From an uncultured Ulvibacter sp. (GTDB taxonomy: Bacteria; Bacteroidota; Bacteroidia; Flavobacteriales; Flavobacteriaceae), in contig CALSSW010000005.1 in NCBI GenBank assembly GCA_943789105.1, forward strand, positions 437,704 through 501,703: a DNA stretch of 64,000 nucleotides, read 5' to 3'. A program made the translations under genes and the position numbers. Numbering within the stretch: the first letter of the stretch is position 1; the number at the start of each line of letters is the position of its first letter. The notes beneath the pieces were generated by a model, which saw only the letters and a list, made by a program, of their open reading frames with translations, had not been told where the DNA came from and ran no database searches. Of this stretch, positions 8,316-19,200 are shown piece after piece.

Positions 8316-10031
8316 TTATACTATATTTAAATCAGTACAAATGGCATGTATTTTATCTTTCAGTAGTTCTGAAATATTAGGCTGTTGTTTGTCTTGAACA
8401 CTAATATAAAATTTAATCTTAGGTTCTGTACCACTTGGCCTAGCTGCTATTTTACTTCCATCTTGAGTATAATATATAAGTACATTGCTCTTAGGGATAT
8501 CTAGTGTAACAGAGCTATTGTTAACTATATCAAGTCTTGTACTGGTGTTATAATCTTCAATGCTTACCACAGGGCTGCCTGCAATTTCTTTTAAAGGGTT
8601 TGTGCGCAAGTCTTTCATGATCTGTTCAATTTCTTGAGCACCTTCCTTTCCTTTTTTCACAAGTGAAACAAGATGTTCTCTGTAGTATCCTACCTCTTTG
8701 TATATTGTGTCTAAATACTCAAACAGAGTGCGGGATTTCGCTTTTTGTTGCGCAGCAACCTCACAGGCTAATAAAGTTGCAGTTACAGCATCTTTGTCTC
8801 TTACAAAATCACCCACCATAAAACCAAAACTCTCTTCACCACCACCAATAAACTCTAATTCTGGAAAGTCTTCCACCATTTTGGCAATCCACTTAAAACC
8901 AGTAAGACTTTCTTTGTAGATAACACCATAAGTGTCAGCAATTTTTGCGATCATTGGTGTCGATACAATCGTGGAAGCTATAAACTGGTTTCCAGTTAAT
9001 CTGCCTGCGCTTTTCCAATTTTCAAGAAGAAAATTTGTTTTGATAGCCATGGCTTGGTTTCCGTTAATAATTTCCATAGTACCTTGGCTATTTCTAACCG
9101 CAATTCCTAATCTATCGCAATCTGGATCTGTGCCTATTACTATATCTGCATTTGTTTGCTGTGCAATCTTAATAGCCATTTTAAGTGCCTCTGGCTCTTC
9201 TGGATTTGGTGAGACCACCGTAGGGAAATCTCCATCGGGTATGGCCTGTTGAGCTACCACATGCACATTTGTATACCCTGCTGCCTCCAAAACTCGTGGT
9301 ATCATCGTAATTGAGGTACCGTGTAGTGCTGTAAAAACAATCTTTAGGTCTTCTTTAGCTTTTGCAGGGGTATTATAACTTCCATTTTTAACAGCAGCTT
9401 TTGCAAAGGCATCGTCTAGCTCTTGGTCTATTTCTATTATAAGATCTTCCTTGGCATTAAAGAGAATATCACTGTAGGCCAATGCGTTTATTTCTTTAAT
9501 AATGGCGGTGTCTTGTGGGGGTACCAGCTGGCCTCCGTCTTGCCAGTATACTTTGTACCCATTATATTCTGGTGGATTGTGTGAGGCAGTGAGTACAATA
9601 CCACAATGGCAGTCTAGATGTTTTACAGCAAAAGACAATTCTGGAGTAGGGCGCAAATCGCTAAACAAAAACACCTCAATACCATTGGCAGAAAATACAT
9701 CTGCAACAACCTTTGCAAGTTCTTTAGAGTTATGCCTACAATCAAAAGCAATGGCAACTTTTAGTTTCTCACCAGGGAAGCATTGCTTTAGATAGTTACT
9801 TATTCCTTGGGTATTTTTACCAAGTGTGTATTTATTTATTCTATTATCACCAATACCCATGATACCGCGCATACCACCAGTACCAAAGGCAAGGTTTTTA
9901 TAAAATGCGTCATCTAGCCCTAGCGGGTCGTTGGCTATTAGGTGCTTTATTTTATCTTGTGTATGGTTGTCAAAAGTAGGAGTGAGCCAAACATTTACGC
10001 GCTTTAATAAAGTAGGGTCAAGGGTATTCAT
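8316..10031 (-). CDS. Phosphohexomutase (phosphoglucomutase/phosphomannomutase family)
   Basis: 571 residues, the usual length of the bacterial PGM2/PMM-like form. The active-site serine loop is TASHNPPEYNGY with Ser150; the metal-binding loop GTDPDCDR is near residue 305; the sugar-binding loop GGGEESFGF and the C-terminal phosphate-binding loop RPSGTEPK are also present. It interconverts hexose 1- and 6-phosphates in the cytosol, feeding glycolysis and nucleotide-sugar synthesis. Cotranscribed with the ABC exporter downstream. Glucose versus mannose preference cannot be told from sequence. Confidence 0.92.
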   Translation of the reverse strand: MNTLDPTLLKRVNVWLTPTFDNHTQDKIKHLIANDPLGLDDAFYKNLAFGTGGMRGIMGIGDNRINKYTLGKNTQGISNYLKQCFPGEKLKVAIAFDCRHNSKELAKVVADVFSANGIEVFLFSDLRPTPELSFAVKHLDCHCGIVLTASHNPPEYNGYKVYWQDGGQLVPPQDTAIIKEINALAYSDILFNAKEDLIIEIDQELDDAFAKAAVKNGSYNTPAKAKEDLKIVFTALHGTSITMIPRVLEAAGYTNVHVVAQQAIPDGDFPTVVSPNPEEPEALKMAIKIAQQTNADIVIGTDPDCDRLGIAVRNSQGTMEIINGNQAMAIKTNFLLENWKSAGRLTGNQFIASTIVSTPMIAKIADTYGVIYKESLTGFKWIAKMVEDFPELEFIGGGEESFGFMVGDFVRDKDAVTATLLACEVAAQQKAKSRTLFEYLDTIYKEVGYYREHLVSLVKKGKEGAQEIEQIMKDLRTNPLKEIAGSPVVSIEDYNTSTRLDIVNNSSVTLDIPKSNVLIYYTQDGSKIAARPSGTEPKIKFYISVQDKQQPNISELLKDKIHAICTDLNIV

Positions 10032-10049
10032 TAAGGATTATTTTATATG

Positions 10050-10057
10050 CAAAAATA
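10050..10057 (-). promoter_or_regulatory. Candidate -7 element for the phosphohexomutase operon
   Basis: Reads TATTTTTG on the minus strand, a match to TAnnTTTG, with a predicted leader of roughly 12 nt. No TTG at -33 spacing, so weak. Confidence 0.3.
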
Positions 10058-10139
10058 GCTAATTTACTGCAGCCCTAAAGAGGGATTTTTACTAATTTTT
10101 CTATATAGAAATAGTATGCCTTGGTTAAGAGCCACCTAT

Positions 10140-11081
10140 TTACAACGTGTTTTTAATAGAATAGTTGTTGTTTTCTTTTTTAGAGCGTAAGAGTAACTCT
10201 CCTAGAAAACCAGCAAGAAAAAGCTGAGACCCTATAATCATTGCGGTTAAGGCAATATAAAATTGTGGTCTCTGGGTGATAAGAGTGCCCGTTGGATTAA
10301 TAAACAACTTATCAACTCCTAGGTAAAAAGCAAATAAAAACCCAATGGTTAGCATAAAAGCACCCAAAGCACCAAATAAGTGCATAGGCCTTCTTCCAAA
10401 TCTAGAAAAAAACCAAAGGGTAAGTAAGTCTAGAAACCCGTGAGTGAAACGATCTACACCAAATTTTGTAATACCGTATTTACGGGCCTGGTGTTTTACT
10501 ATTTTTTCTCCAATATTTGTGAAGCCCGCATTTTTTGCCAATACAGGAATGTACCGATGCATTTCTCCGGTTACTTCTATGGTTTTTATTACATTTTTGT
10601 GGTAAGCTTTAAGCCCGCAATTAAAATCATTTAATTGGACACCAGAGGTCTTTCTTGCCGCCCAGTTAAATATTTTGGAAGGAAAATTTTTAAATATTTT
10701 AGAATCATACCGCACTTTTTTCCAACCAGAAACCAAATCATACCCTTGATTACAAACCATGTCATAAAGCTCAGGTATTTCTTCTGGATTATCTTGCAGA
10801 TCTGCATCCATGGTGATAATTACATCGCCTTGAGCCATTGCAAAACCTGCATGTAAGGCCTGAGACTTCCCAAAGTTTCTTAAAAACTGTATGGCCTTTA
10901 TTTGGGAATGTTGTTTGTGTAAAGAGTCAATAATAGACCAAGATGTGTCTGTAGAGCCGTCATCTATAAAAATTACCTGATAGCTAAAGCTGTTGGCTTG
11001 CATTACTTTTGCAATCCAGTGGTAAAGTTCTTTTATAGATTCCTCTTCATTTAATAGAGGTATGACTACAGATATATTCAT
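10140..11081 (-). CDS. Family 2 glycosyltransferase, polyprenyl-phosphate sugar transferase type
   Basis: 313 residues. N-terminal GT-A domain with the nucleotide-sugar motif DDGSTDTSW (near residue 40) and DADLQDNPEEIPE (near 92), the signature of the DPM1/ArnC/GtrB group. The C-terminal part holds two transmembrane helices (about 230-255 and 268-300), as in GtrB-like enzymes that load a sugar onto polyprenyl phosphate at the inner membrane for cell-surface glycans. Three bases separate it from the upstream DUF4199 gene, so the two are an operon; this pairing is common in flavobacteria. Confidence 0.9.
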   Translation of the reverse strand: MNISVVIPLLNEEESIKELYHWIAKVMQANSFSYQVIFIDDGSTDTSWSIIDSLHKQHSQIKAIQFLRNFGKSQALHAGFAMAQGDVIITMDADLQDNPEEIPELYDMVCNQGYDLVSGWKKVRYDSKIFKNFPSKIFNWAARKTSGVQLNDFNCGLKAYHKNVIKTIEVTGEMHRYIPVLAKNAGFTNIGEKIVKHQARKYGITKFGVDRFTHGFLDLLTLWFFSRFGRRPMHLFGALGAFMLTIGFLFAFYLGVDKLFINPTGTLITQRPQFYIALTAMIIGSQLFLAGFLGELLLRSKKENNNYSIKNTL

Positions 11082-11084
11082 GGG

Positions 11085-11627
11085 TTAGTCTATGGCGTTT
11101 GGATCTGTTTTTTTGAATATTAAGCCGATAAGCAATCCAATAACTGCTTGCATAATTAATCCAGAAACATACGATTTTACTTGATTTACAATTGAAAAAT
11201 TATCAACTTCTTTAAGCTCTTTTAATGATTCGTTCATAAGTTCTTCTGGAGTATCAAAACGCTCCATTAGCGATCGAGCCATTTCATAACTTTGTTCATT
11301 TAAATAGGCGCCAAGTTCTGTGTCAATTATAGAAAATATTAATATACCTACTGCCGTGCTTATTGCTAAACCAAAAGCTGTAGTTATAAAATATGCCGTG
11401 AAGGCCTCTTTAAAACTCATAAACCCGCCCAGTATATCTTTTGATTTTCCAACTGCAAAAATACCAGTACCTATAACAACTAAAATAGTACCTACACCAA
11501 TCCAGGGAGAGAGAAATAATTCCTGGTTTAAGGCATACATTAATACCGTTGAAATTGCTAAAATTCCTCCAAGAACTAAACCGTATTGGATAGCACTTTC
11601 TTTTACTGTAACGTTTGATTCAGACAT
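11085..11627 (-). CDS. DUF4199 family membrane protein
   Basis: 180 residues with four predicted membrane helices: about 14-31, 38-58, 75-105 and 150-170. The central acidic segment (residues 107-145) is amphipathic. The pattern KESAIQYGLVLG... and the C-terminal GLIFKK match DUF4199 proteins found next to glycosyltransferase genes throughout Flavobacteriaceae. Function is unknown. First gene of the two-gene operon with the polyprenyl-phosphate glycosyltransferase, so a role in envelope glycan assembly is a reasonable guess only. Confidence 0.8.
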   Translation of the reverse strand: MSESNVTVKESAIQYGLVLGGILAISTVLMYALNQELFLSPWIGVGTILVVIGTGIFAVGKSKDILGGFMSFKEAFTAYFITTAFGLAISTAVGILIFSIIDTELGAYLNEQSYEMARSLMERFDTPEELMNESLKELKEVDNFSIVNQVKSYVSGLIMQAVIGLLIGLIFKKTDPNAID

Positions 11628-11659
11628 TTTTGTTTTTTTTGATTATGTAGGTTAGTAAA

Positions 11660-11686
11660 CAAATGTAGTAAAATGTTACAAAACAA
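11660..11686 (-). promoter_or_regulatory. Promoter of the DUF4199-glycosyltransferase operon
   Basis: Minus-strand TACATTTG (11667-11660) is a full -7 match, with TTG (11686-11684) 16 bp upstream of it. The spacer is a little short, but the position about 30 bp before the start codon fits. Confidence 0.55.
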
Positions 11687-11755
11687 TTTGCTCAACTAAG
11701 TAGGGATGCTGTTTTTAATTATGGATCTTTTGTTTTCATACAAGCATCAAAAAAA

Positions 11756-11780
11756 ATCACGCTATAATGCATAGCGTGAT
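11756..11780 (-). terminator. Terminator of the acyl-CoA synthetase gene
   Basis: ATCACGCTAT pairs perfectly with ATAGCGTGAT across AATGC; on the minus strand the stem is followed by a run of eight T. Confidence 0.85.
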
Positions 11781-11804
11781 TTATTGTACAAACGTGTACC
11801 TGTA

Positions 11805-13586
11805 TTAAGAACGCCCATAGAGCTTCTCATAAAGGTCTTTGTACATTTGCTTGATTACTTTACGTTTTGATTTCATGGTAGGGGTAAGGTGTCCTGCCTC
11901 AATGCTCCACAGATCTGGAGTAAGCTGGAAGGTTTTTACTTTTTCCCAACTTCCAAAACCTTCGTTGTGGAAGTTAATTTCTTCTTGAATACGGTCAATC
12001 AGCTTTTGATCTTGAGATGCAACTGCTGTGTCTTTAGAAATATCATGACCTTTTATAGCGCTCCACTGCTGTATCCAATCCCAGTTTGGTTGTATGAGTG
12101 CCGCTGGCATTTTCTCTCCATCACCCACTACAAGAATTTGCTCAATAAAGGATGACTGTTTCATGGCATTTTCAATTAATTGAGGCGCCACGTATTTACC
12201 ACCACTGGTTTTAAACATAGATTTTTTACGATCTGTAATTTTTAAGAAACCATCACTATCTATTTCTCCAATATCTCCAGTATGGAAGTATCCATTTTTG
12301 AGTACCTCTGCAGTTTGCTCTGGATCTTTATAATATCCTTGCATTACTTGGGGTCCTTTTATCAATATTTCTCCATCTTCAGCAATTTTAACTTCTGTAT
12401 CTGGTAATGCTTTACCAACACTTCCAATTCTAAAGCCACCATCACGCATATCATTAACCGTTACCACAGGAGAGGTCTCTGTAAGGCCATAGCCTTCCAT
12501 AACTGGGCATCCAGCCGCATTAAATACTCTAGCTAATCTAGGTTGTAATGCTGCAGATCCAGAGGCAATAGCTTTTAAGTTTCCACCAAGGGCTTCTTGC
12601 CACTTACTGAAAATTAACTTACGGGCTACTTTTAACTTTGTTTCATACACCCAACCATTTTGTCCATAAGGCTGCCATTGTAGGCCAAGATCAACGGCCC
12701 AAAAAAATAATTTCTTTTTAACTCCGGTTAAATCTGCACCTTTGGCAATAATTTTATCATATACTTTTTCAAGTAAACGCGGCACGGCCGTCATTACCTC
12801 TGGATGAATTTCTTTAAGGTTATCACTAATGGTTTCTAAGCTTTCAGCAAAATGAATACTCACACCACAATATTGGTACATATACAGCAGCATACGCTCA
12901 TATATATGGCATACAGGTAAAAAACTCAGTGCCTTGGATTTACCCATTTCTATTGGTAATCTACCTTTACTATGTTTTGCATTACAGGCAATGTTTTTGT
13001 GGCTTAGCATCACTCCTTTTGGTCTTCCGGTAGTTCCAGAGGTGTATATAAGTGTTGCTAAATCATCTTCTTGTACAGCATCCATACGGTTTTGTACTTC
13101 TTGTTGCAGGTCTTGATTGTCATTACCAAGGGTAATCACCTTTTGCCAAGAATCACAACCATCTATATCTTCAAAGCTATAAACTCCCATAAGTGAAGGT
13201 ACATTTGCCTTTATTTTATTTATTTTATCTAGTACCTCTTTACAAGAAACAAATACATATTTAGATTCTGAGTGGTTAAGAACATACTCATAATCTTGCT
13301 CAGATATTGTAGGGTAGATAGGAACATCTTGCGCACCTATTTGTAGTATTCCTATGTCACAGATATTCCACTGAGTTCTATTTGTCATAGAAATAATGGC
13401 TACTTTGTCATTGGCTTTTACCCCTAGTTTTATCAAACCACGGCTAATTGCATTGGCTTGGTCTATATATTGTTGGGTGGATGTCTTCACCCACGTTCCG
13501 TTAACTTTACTAACTAGTGCACCTTCTTGAGGATAATTCTCTAATTGGTAGTACGGAAAATCAAAAAGTCTTTTTACTTCTGTCAT
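11805..13586 (-). CDS. Long-chain acyl-CoA synthetase (AMP-forming)
   Basis: 593 residues of the ANL superfamily, FadD/ACSL type. Motifs: the P-loop YTSGTTGRPKGVMLSH near 180, GYGLTETSP near 370, and the hinge/C-terminal DGFLKITDRKKSMFKTSGGKYVAP near 455, all characteristic of enzymes activating long-chain fatty acids with ATP and CoA for beta-oxidation or lipid synthesis. No membrane segment; peripheral or cytosolic. Transcribed alone with its own terminator. Chain-length preference is not visible. Confidence 0.92.
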   Translation of the reverse strand: MTEVKRLFDFPYYQLENYPQEGALVSKVNGTWVKTSTQQYIDQANAISRGLIKLGVKANDKVAIISMTNRTQWNICDIGILQIGAQDVPIYPTISEQDYEYVLNHSESKYVFVSCKEVLDKINKIKANVPSLMGVYSFEDIDGCDSWQKVITLGNDNQDLQQEVQNRMDAVQEDDLATLIYTSGTTGRPKGVMLSHKNIACNAKHSKGRLPIEMGKSKALSFLPVCHIYERMLLYMYQYCGVSIHFAESLETISDNLKEIHPEVMTAVPRLLEKVYDKIIAKGADLTGVKKKLFFWAVDLGLQWQPYGQNGWVYETKLKVARKLIFSKWQEALGGNLKAIASGSAALQPRLARVFNAAGCPVMEGYGLTETSPVVTVNDMRDGGFRIGSVGKALPDTEVKIAEDGEILIKGPQVMQGYYKDPEQTAEVLKNGYFHTGDIGEIDSDGFLKITDRKKSMFKTSGGKYVAPQLIENAMKQSSFIEQILVVGDGEKMPAALIQPNWDWIQQWSAIKGHDISKDTAVASQDQKLIDRIQEEINFHNEGFGSWEKVKTFQLTPDLWSIEAGHLTPTMKSKRKVIKQMYKDLYEKLYGRS

Positions 13587-13670
13587 ATTGATATAAATTG
13601 TGTGAATGCAAAATAGCGAAAAATATTGATTTTAAATAACTTGAAGAATTAAATCCCAAACGCACAAAAA

Positions 13671-13699
13671 AATGTCATACCAGGGGTACCGATATGACA
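13671..13699 (-). terminator. Terminator of the M14 carboxypeptidase gene
   Basis: ATGTCATA/TATGACAT stem extended by four pairs including wobbles; on the minus strand it is followed by a run of seven T. Confidence 0.8.
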
Positions 13700-13723
13700 T
13701 CTTTTATGAATTTATAGGCATCC

Positions 13724-16123
13724 CTACTGTTTGATAATTTTGAAGGTTTGCAGGGTTGCTTTTTGAGATAATTTTAATATATATATACCTGGGGCAAGAT
13801 CACTGTAATTTAATGAATGATTTGCAGACGCCTTGTTGGTTTTTATAAGTTTACCATCCATAGCATATATAGCAGCAGTATAGTCTGTTAGGTTTGTTGT
13901 GATGTGTAGCATATCTTTAACCGGGTTTGGATAGATGCCAAATTGATAGTGTTGTTGGTCTGTTACAGAAAGCACGTCTTCATTTAGAGTGTTAAATGTT
14001 AAATCATCAAAGTAAAAACCATCTTCTTCTACAAAATTATCTGACCTAAAAATAAAGCGTGCCCGTATGCTTTGCCCGATATAATCACTCAAATCTATTT
14101 GCTCTTGTACCCAATTATTTTGTGTTCCATCATACAAGGGTTGTCCCTGTGGTTGGTCTTCGCTTCCTGCATTTGTATACAATCCACACTGTGATATCCA
14201 GCTATTACCGCCGTTTGTAGAAATTTGGAACTGTGCATAATCATAATTGTTTTCTATGTCAAACTTGGTCCAAAACGTAACATTGGCGCCAATAACATCA
14301 GTAAGGTCAATGGTGTTATTTAAGACTATTGATTTATTTGCGTTATCATTATAATCTCCATTTGGAGATTCAGTGATACTTCTTGGCGCAGAAACAAAAG
14401 TTTGCGTTGTGGTAGCCCATCCATTGTTAGAGTAGTTTGAGGTAGAGGAGGCGTCATCTTCAAAAATAGTAGTAAGACTTCCAAATGTTTTAGTCACCAG
14501 GAGTGATGTGTCATAGGCTCCGTTGTTAACAACTAGCTCATACACAACAAGATCTCCACTATTTACAGCGCCACTTAGGCTGTATTGTATGTTGCCATTT
14601 TGTGTTTCTAAAATCTCAAGACCAGTAAAGCTTACAGGATCTCCTGCAGCATCAATATTGTTTGAAATAGGATTGAGTGATACGGTAAAATCTCCATTGC
14701 CAGACAGACCAAATCTTTTTATTTCAAAAGGAGCATCTATCACAGGACTTGTACCTGTATACAGAGCACCTGTGTCTTTTAGAGAGGCAAAATTGTTGAT
14801 CATTTTTGCGGCCGTTAGGTTATGATACATCATAGATTTAGAAATGGTCTCGATTTGATTAGAAGGAGGCCAAAATTCAGGACCAATTTCTGGAGTGTAG
14901 GCAAATATTTTATCATGAGTGCCAACGGTTCCGTACATAAAGTCATCGCTGTCTCCAGCGGCTGCATATAGTTCTGCTGAGAGTATGTTATTGTATCCGT
15001 TTTGAGAGACTAATTCGGAACCTAAATTATCAAGTAATTCTTCATCTGCAGATGGCGTGTTTTCTATGTATCCATAGGGACGCAATAGCAATTCACCATA
15101 GCTATGGTTGTTAAAGGCCATAGTAAAATTGTGCTGTTCTACAAACCACTTGATGGCTAGGTTTTCTACCTCACTAAAAGGTGAAGAACCTCTGTATACT
15201 TGACTGTCTGGATTTCCAGACGATCCCTCGCCGCCCCACATGCCGTTGTTTGGGTTGCCATCAATAAAAAATTCATAGTTTCTGTTGTTGTCTACACCAA
15301 AGGTTCCATTACCATTGTTTCTTCTGTTTTTTCTCCAAAAACCGCCTCCATTTGGGTTTGTTTTTTCGTTGTATAGGTATCCATCAGGGTTTACAACAGG
15401 AACAAAGTAAAGTTCGCTATTATCAATGATGCTTTGAATCTCTGGGTTTGTGTCATAATTTTCCAGTAAATACCACATGTAAAAAATTAGCTGATGTAAG
15501 GACATTGGTTCACGGGCATGGTGTATTGCTGTGTATAATATCTGTGGCTCTGGCTCTGAAGCATCTGGGTTATCACTTATTTTAACCCATTTAATACCAT
15601 TTCCACCAATAGATGGGGTAACAGAGTTGTCTGGCTGTCCTTGGGTTAAGAAATTACTAATGTTTGCTTTTGCAGTTATTAGATTAGGATATAGTGCCTT
15701 CATCTGGTCTAGCTCATCTAAAACCTCTTGGTAGGTAAAATAGCCGCCCATAGACCCGGCAGGGTCATTAAAGTGCACCGGAGTTTGATAAGTTTCAGCA
15801 CTATTATCACAATCTAGATTTCTAAGAGGCGTCTTAAGATTGTTTTGAGTTAAAAAATGTTGTTCAAGATCATTTACAATGATGTCAAACTTAAAGCCAT
15901 TTTCACTAGCAATAGTAAGCTCTGTAGTTGAAAAGTCTGAAATAATAAAGTATCCTTTTTTGTGTTTTCCATGATCTACGGGCACACCTAAACTCTCTAA
16001 GTAAGAGAGTTGTTGGGAATCTGTGTAGTATATTTTGGCGCGTTGAAATTTTTCTTCTACTGATTGGGAGAAACCAATAAAAGTGATGCAAACCAACAAA
16101 AACGTGAGTAAAATATTTTTCAT
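13724..16123 (-). CDS. Secreted M14 zinc carboxypeptidase with T9SS sorting domain
   Basis: 799 residues. Signal peptide ending in IGFSQ. A propeptide-like segment (20-120) precedes the M14 domain (about 125-440). The zinc-binding HxxE is His202-Ala-Arg-Glu205; further M14 features are VPVVNPDGY, the RKNRR...GVDNNRN substrate-binding stretch, the NNHSYGEL segment with the third zinc ligand His, and TPEIGPEFWPP carrying the catalytic Glu. A jelly-roll/MAM-like beta-sandwich (about 545-705) and a T9SS type A sorting domain (FGIYPNPVKD... IIKQ) follow. It should remove C-terminal amino acids from peptides outside the cell, for protein scavenging. Confidence 0.92.
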   Translation of the reverse strand: MKNILLTFLLVCITFIGFSQSVEEKFQRAKIYYTDSQQLSYLESLGVPVDHGKHKKGYFIISDFSTTELTIASENGFKFDIIVNDLEQHFLTQNNLKTPLRNLDCDNSAETYQTPVHFNDPAGSMGGYFTYQEVLDELDQMKALYPNLITAKANISNFLTQGQPDNSVTPSIGGNGIKWVKISDNPDASEPEPQILYTAIHHAREPMSLHQLIFYMWYLLENYDTNPEIQSIIDNSELYFVPVVNPDGYLYNEKTNPNGGGFWRKNRRNNGNGTFGVDNNRNYEFFIDGNPNNGMWGGEGSSGNPDSQVYRGSSPFSEVENLAIKWFVEQHNFTMAFNNHSYGELLLRPYGYIENTPSADEELLDNLGSELVSQNGYNNILSAELYAAAGDSDDFMYGTVGTHDKIFAYTPEIGPEFWPPSNQIETISKSMMYHNLTAAKMINNFASLKDTGALYTGTSPVIDAPFEIKRFGLSGNGDFTVSLNPISNNIDAAGDPVSFTGLEILETQNGNIQYSLSGAVNSGDLVVYELVVNNGAYDTSLLVTKTFGSLTTIFEDDASSTSNYSNNGWATTTQTFVSAPRSITESPNGDYNDNANKSIVLNNTIDLTDVIGANVTFWTKFDIENNYDYAQFQISTNGGNSWISQCGLYTNAGSEDQPQGQPLYDGTQNNWVQEQIDLSDYIGQSIRARFIFRSDNFVEEDGFYFDDLTFNTLNEDVLSVTDQQHYQFGIYPNPVKDMLHITTNLTDYTAAIYAMDGKLIKTNKASANHSLNYSDLAPGIYILKLSQKATLQTFKIIKQ

Positions 16124-16163
16124 TTTCTTTTTAAAATTACAATTTATAACATACTAACATTTC

Positions 16164-16171
16164 CAAAGGTA
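16164..16171 (-). promoter_or_regulatory. Candidate -7 element for the M14 carboxypeptidase gene
   Basis: Reads TACCTTTG on the minus strand and predicts a leader of about 34 nt. No -33 TTG at the expected spacing. Confidence 0.4.
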
Positions 16172-16220
16172 AAGTTAGCATACCCTTTTGTATGTTAAAT
16201 ATGAATTAAAAGTGAGAAAA

Positions 16221-19200
16221 TTAGTTAGTTTCTAACCATTTTCTAGCGTTTACAAACGCTTCTATCCAAGGGCTAACCTCATCATCGGTGTTTTTTGGAT
16301 AGTGCCCCCAATTCCAAGGAAACGTTGATCGCTCTAGATGTGGCATCATAACAAGATGTCTTCCAGAGGCGTCTGTCATCATTGCAGTGTTGTAATCACT
16401 TCCGTTTGGATTTGCTGGAAAACTTTCATATCCATATTTTCCTACGATATTGTAATGCCCTTCTTCTTTAGGGAATGAAAACTTTCCTTCTCCATGGGCG
16501 GCCCATATACCAAGGGTGCTTCCAGCAAGGCTAGAGAGCATTACAGAGTTGTTTTCTTGTATGGTTACTGAGGTGAAATTACATTCAAACTTCCCGCTAT
16601 CGTTGTGCAGCATTTTTGGTTTCTCTGTATCTTCAGGATTCAGTAATCCAAGCTCTATAAATAATTGACATCCATTACAAACCCCTAAAGATAAGGTGTC
16701 GTCTTTATGAAAAAAGTTTTGCAATACTGTATTTGCTTTTTGATTATATAAAAATGCACCTGCCCAGCCCTTTGCGCTTCCTAACACATCACTGTTAGAG
16801 AAGCCTCCTACGGCCGCTATAAACTTAATACCTTCTAGGGTTTCTCTTCCTGAAATTAAATCTGTCATGTGGACATCTTTCACATCAAAACCAGCCAGGT
16901 ACATGGCGTTTGCCATCTCGCGTTCGCTGTTAGATCCTTTTTCTCTAATAATAGCAGCCTTAATGCGTTTTTTAGAGCTGTCTATTACTGGTTTTTTTCC
17001 GTTAAATTTTTTCGGAAATGTAAATTGTAGTGGTTGGTTTTTATAGTTTTCAAAGCGTGGCACTGCCATATTTCCGCTCTGCTTAACATCCAGTAGGTGA
17101 GAGGTCCTATACCATGCGTCTCTCATCTGCATGATATCAAAACAAACCTGATCGTTGTAGTTGGTAAGGGATAGCTCTTCTTTGGTTGAGACTGTTCCTA
17201 TTTTAACAAAATCTATCCTGTTTTCTAGTAAAGTGTTTTCAAAATTAGTATCATGTGTTGCTTGAATTACAACACCACAATTCTCTGAAAATAAAACCTT
17301 TATAGTGTCTTTTTCTTTAAGACCAGATAGGTTTAAAGTGGCACCTAGATTGGTGTCTGCAAAACACATTTCTAACAGGGTAGTAATAAGTCCTCCAGAG
17401 GCAATATCATGTCCTGCTGCAATTTGATCTTCCATGATAAGACCTTGTATGGTGTTAAAAACGGTAGCCACATAAGAGGCATTTTTTACTGTTGGAGCCT
17501 CTTTTCCAACACTACTTAACACTTGTCCAAAAGAGGATCCTCCAAGCTTAAAATTGTCTTGGCTTATGTTTATGTAAAAAATGCTTCCCTTGTCTTTTTG
17601 CAATACAGGCTCTACAACTTTTTTGATATCCTTACAATGTCCAGCAGCTGTTATAATTACTGTTCCTGGGGAGATTACTTCCTGGTTTTTATATTTCTGC
17701 TTCATAGAAAGAGAATCCTTTCCAGTGGGCACATTAATGCCAAGGGCAATACTAAAATCACTTATAGCCTCAACAGCTTTGTAAAGACGCGCATCTTCTC
17801 CTGGATTATTACACGGCCACATCCAATTGGCAGATAAAGAAATACTCTTTAACCCTTTTTCTAGGGGTGCCCAAATAATGTTGGTTAGAGATTCTGTTAT
17901 AGAATTTCTAGATCCTGCTACAGGGTCTATCAGTCCAGAGATAGGGGAGTGTCCAATGCTGGTAGCAACACCTTGTGTACCATTATAATCTAGCGCCATC
18001 ACACCACAATTATTGAGTGGTAATTGTAAGGGCCCAGCGCATTGTTGTTTTGCAACTTTTCCCGTTACACAGCGATCTACTTTATTGGTTAACCAGTCTT
18101 TACAACCAACAGCCTCAAGGCTTAATACCTCAGAGGTGTATTTTTTAATTTCTGAAACATCGTAACTCGCAGCGGTATAATCTCTATCTATTGTAGTATC
18201 TGTCATGATTGTTTCTGGGGAGCTTCCAAACATATCACTTAAGGCAAAATCCATGGGTTTTTCTCCAGATGTTTTACTCTCAAAGGTAAATTGATGGTCT
18301 GCTGTAACCTCGCCAACCCTGTACATTGGAGATCGCTCTCTGTCTGCAACGCGTTGGAGGGTATCCATGTTTTTTTTGCCAATAACAAGACCCATGCGTT
18401 CTTGAGATTCGTTTCCTATAATTTCTTTAGCAGAAAGTGTTGGGTCTCCTACAGGAAGCGCATCAATATTAATTTTTCCTCCGGTATCTTCTACTAGTTC
18501 GCTTAGGCAGTTAAGGTGGCCTCCTGCGCCATGATCATGGATAGATACAATAGGATTTATATCACTCTCTACCATGCCTCTTATAGCATTCGCAGCGCGT
18601 TTTTGCATTTCTGGATTGGAACGTTGTATGGCATTTAACTCTATACCACTAGAAAAGGCGCCAGTGTCTGCGCTAGATACGGCAGCACCCCCCATACCGA
18701 TGCGGTAATTTTCTCCACCTAGAATTACGATCTGGTCTTCTTTTTGAGGAGTGTCCTTTAAAGCTTGTTCTGCCTTGCCATACCCAATACCTCCAGCCAT
18801 CATAATAACTTTGTCAAAACCTAGTTTTCTGGCATGTTCTTCATGCTCAAAAGTGAGTACAGACCCTGTGATCAATGGTTGCCCAAATTTGTTTCCAAAA
18901 TCACTAGCTCCATTGCTTGCTTTTATTAAAATATCAAGCGGAGTTTGGTATAACCATTCTCTCTGCTTCATGGATTGCTCCCAAGGGCGATTTTTTTCTA
19001 ATCTCGAGTAAGATGTCATGTACACTGCGCTGCCAGCTAGGGGCAGTGATCCTTTTCCCCCAGCCAATCTGTCTCTAATTTCACCACCAGAGCCTGTTGC
19101 TGCTCCATTAAAGGGCTCTACAGTTGTAGGGAAATTGTGTGTTTCTGCTTTTATTGAAATGACACTATTAAAGTCTTTGTTTTGATAGTAGTCTGGTTTG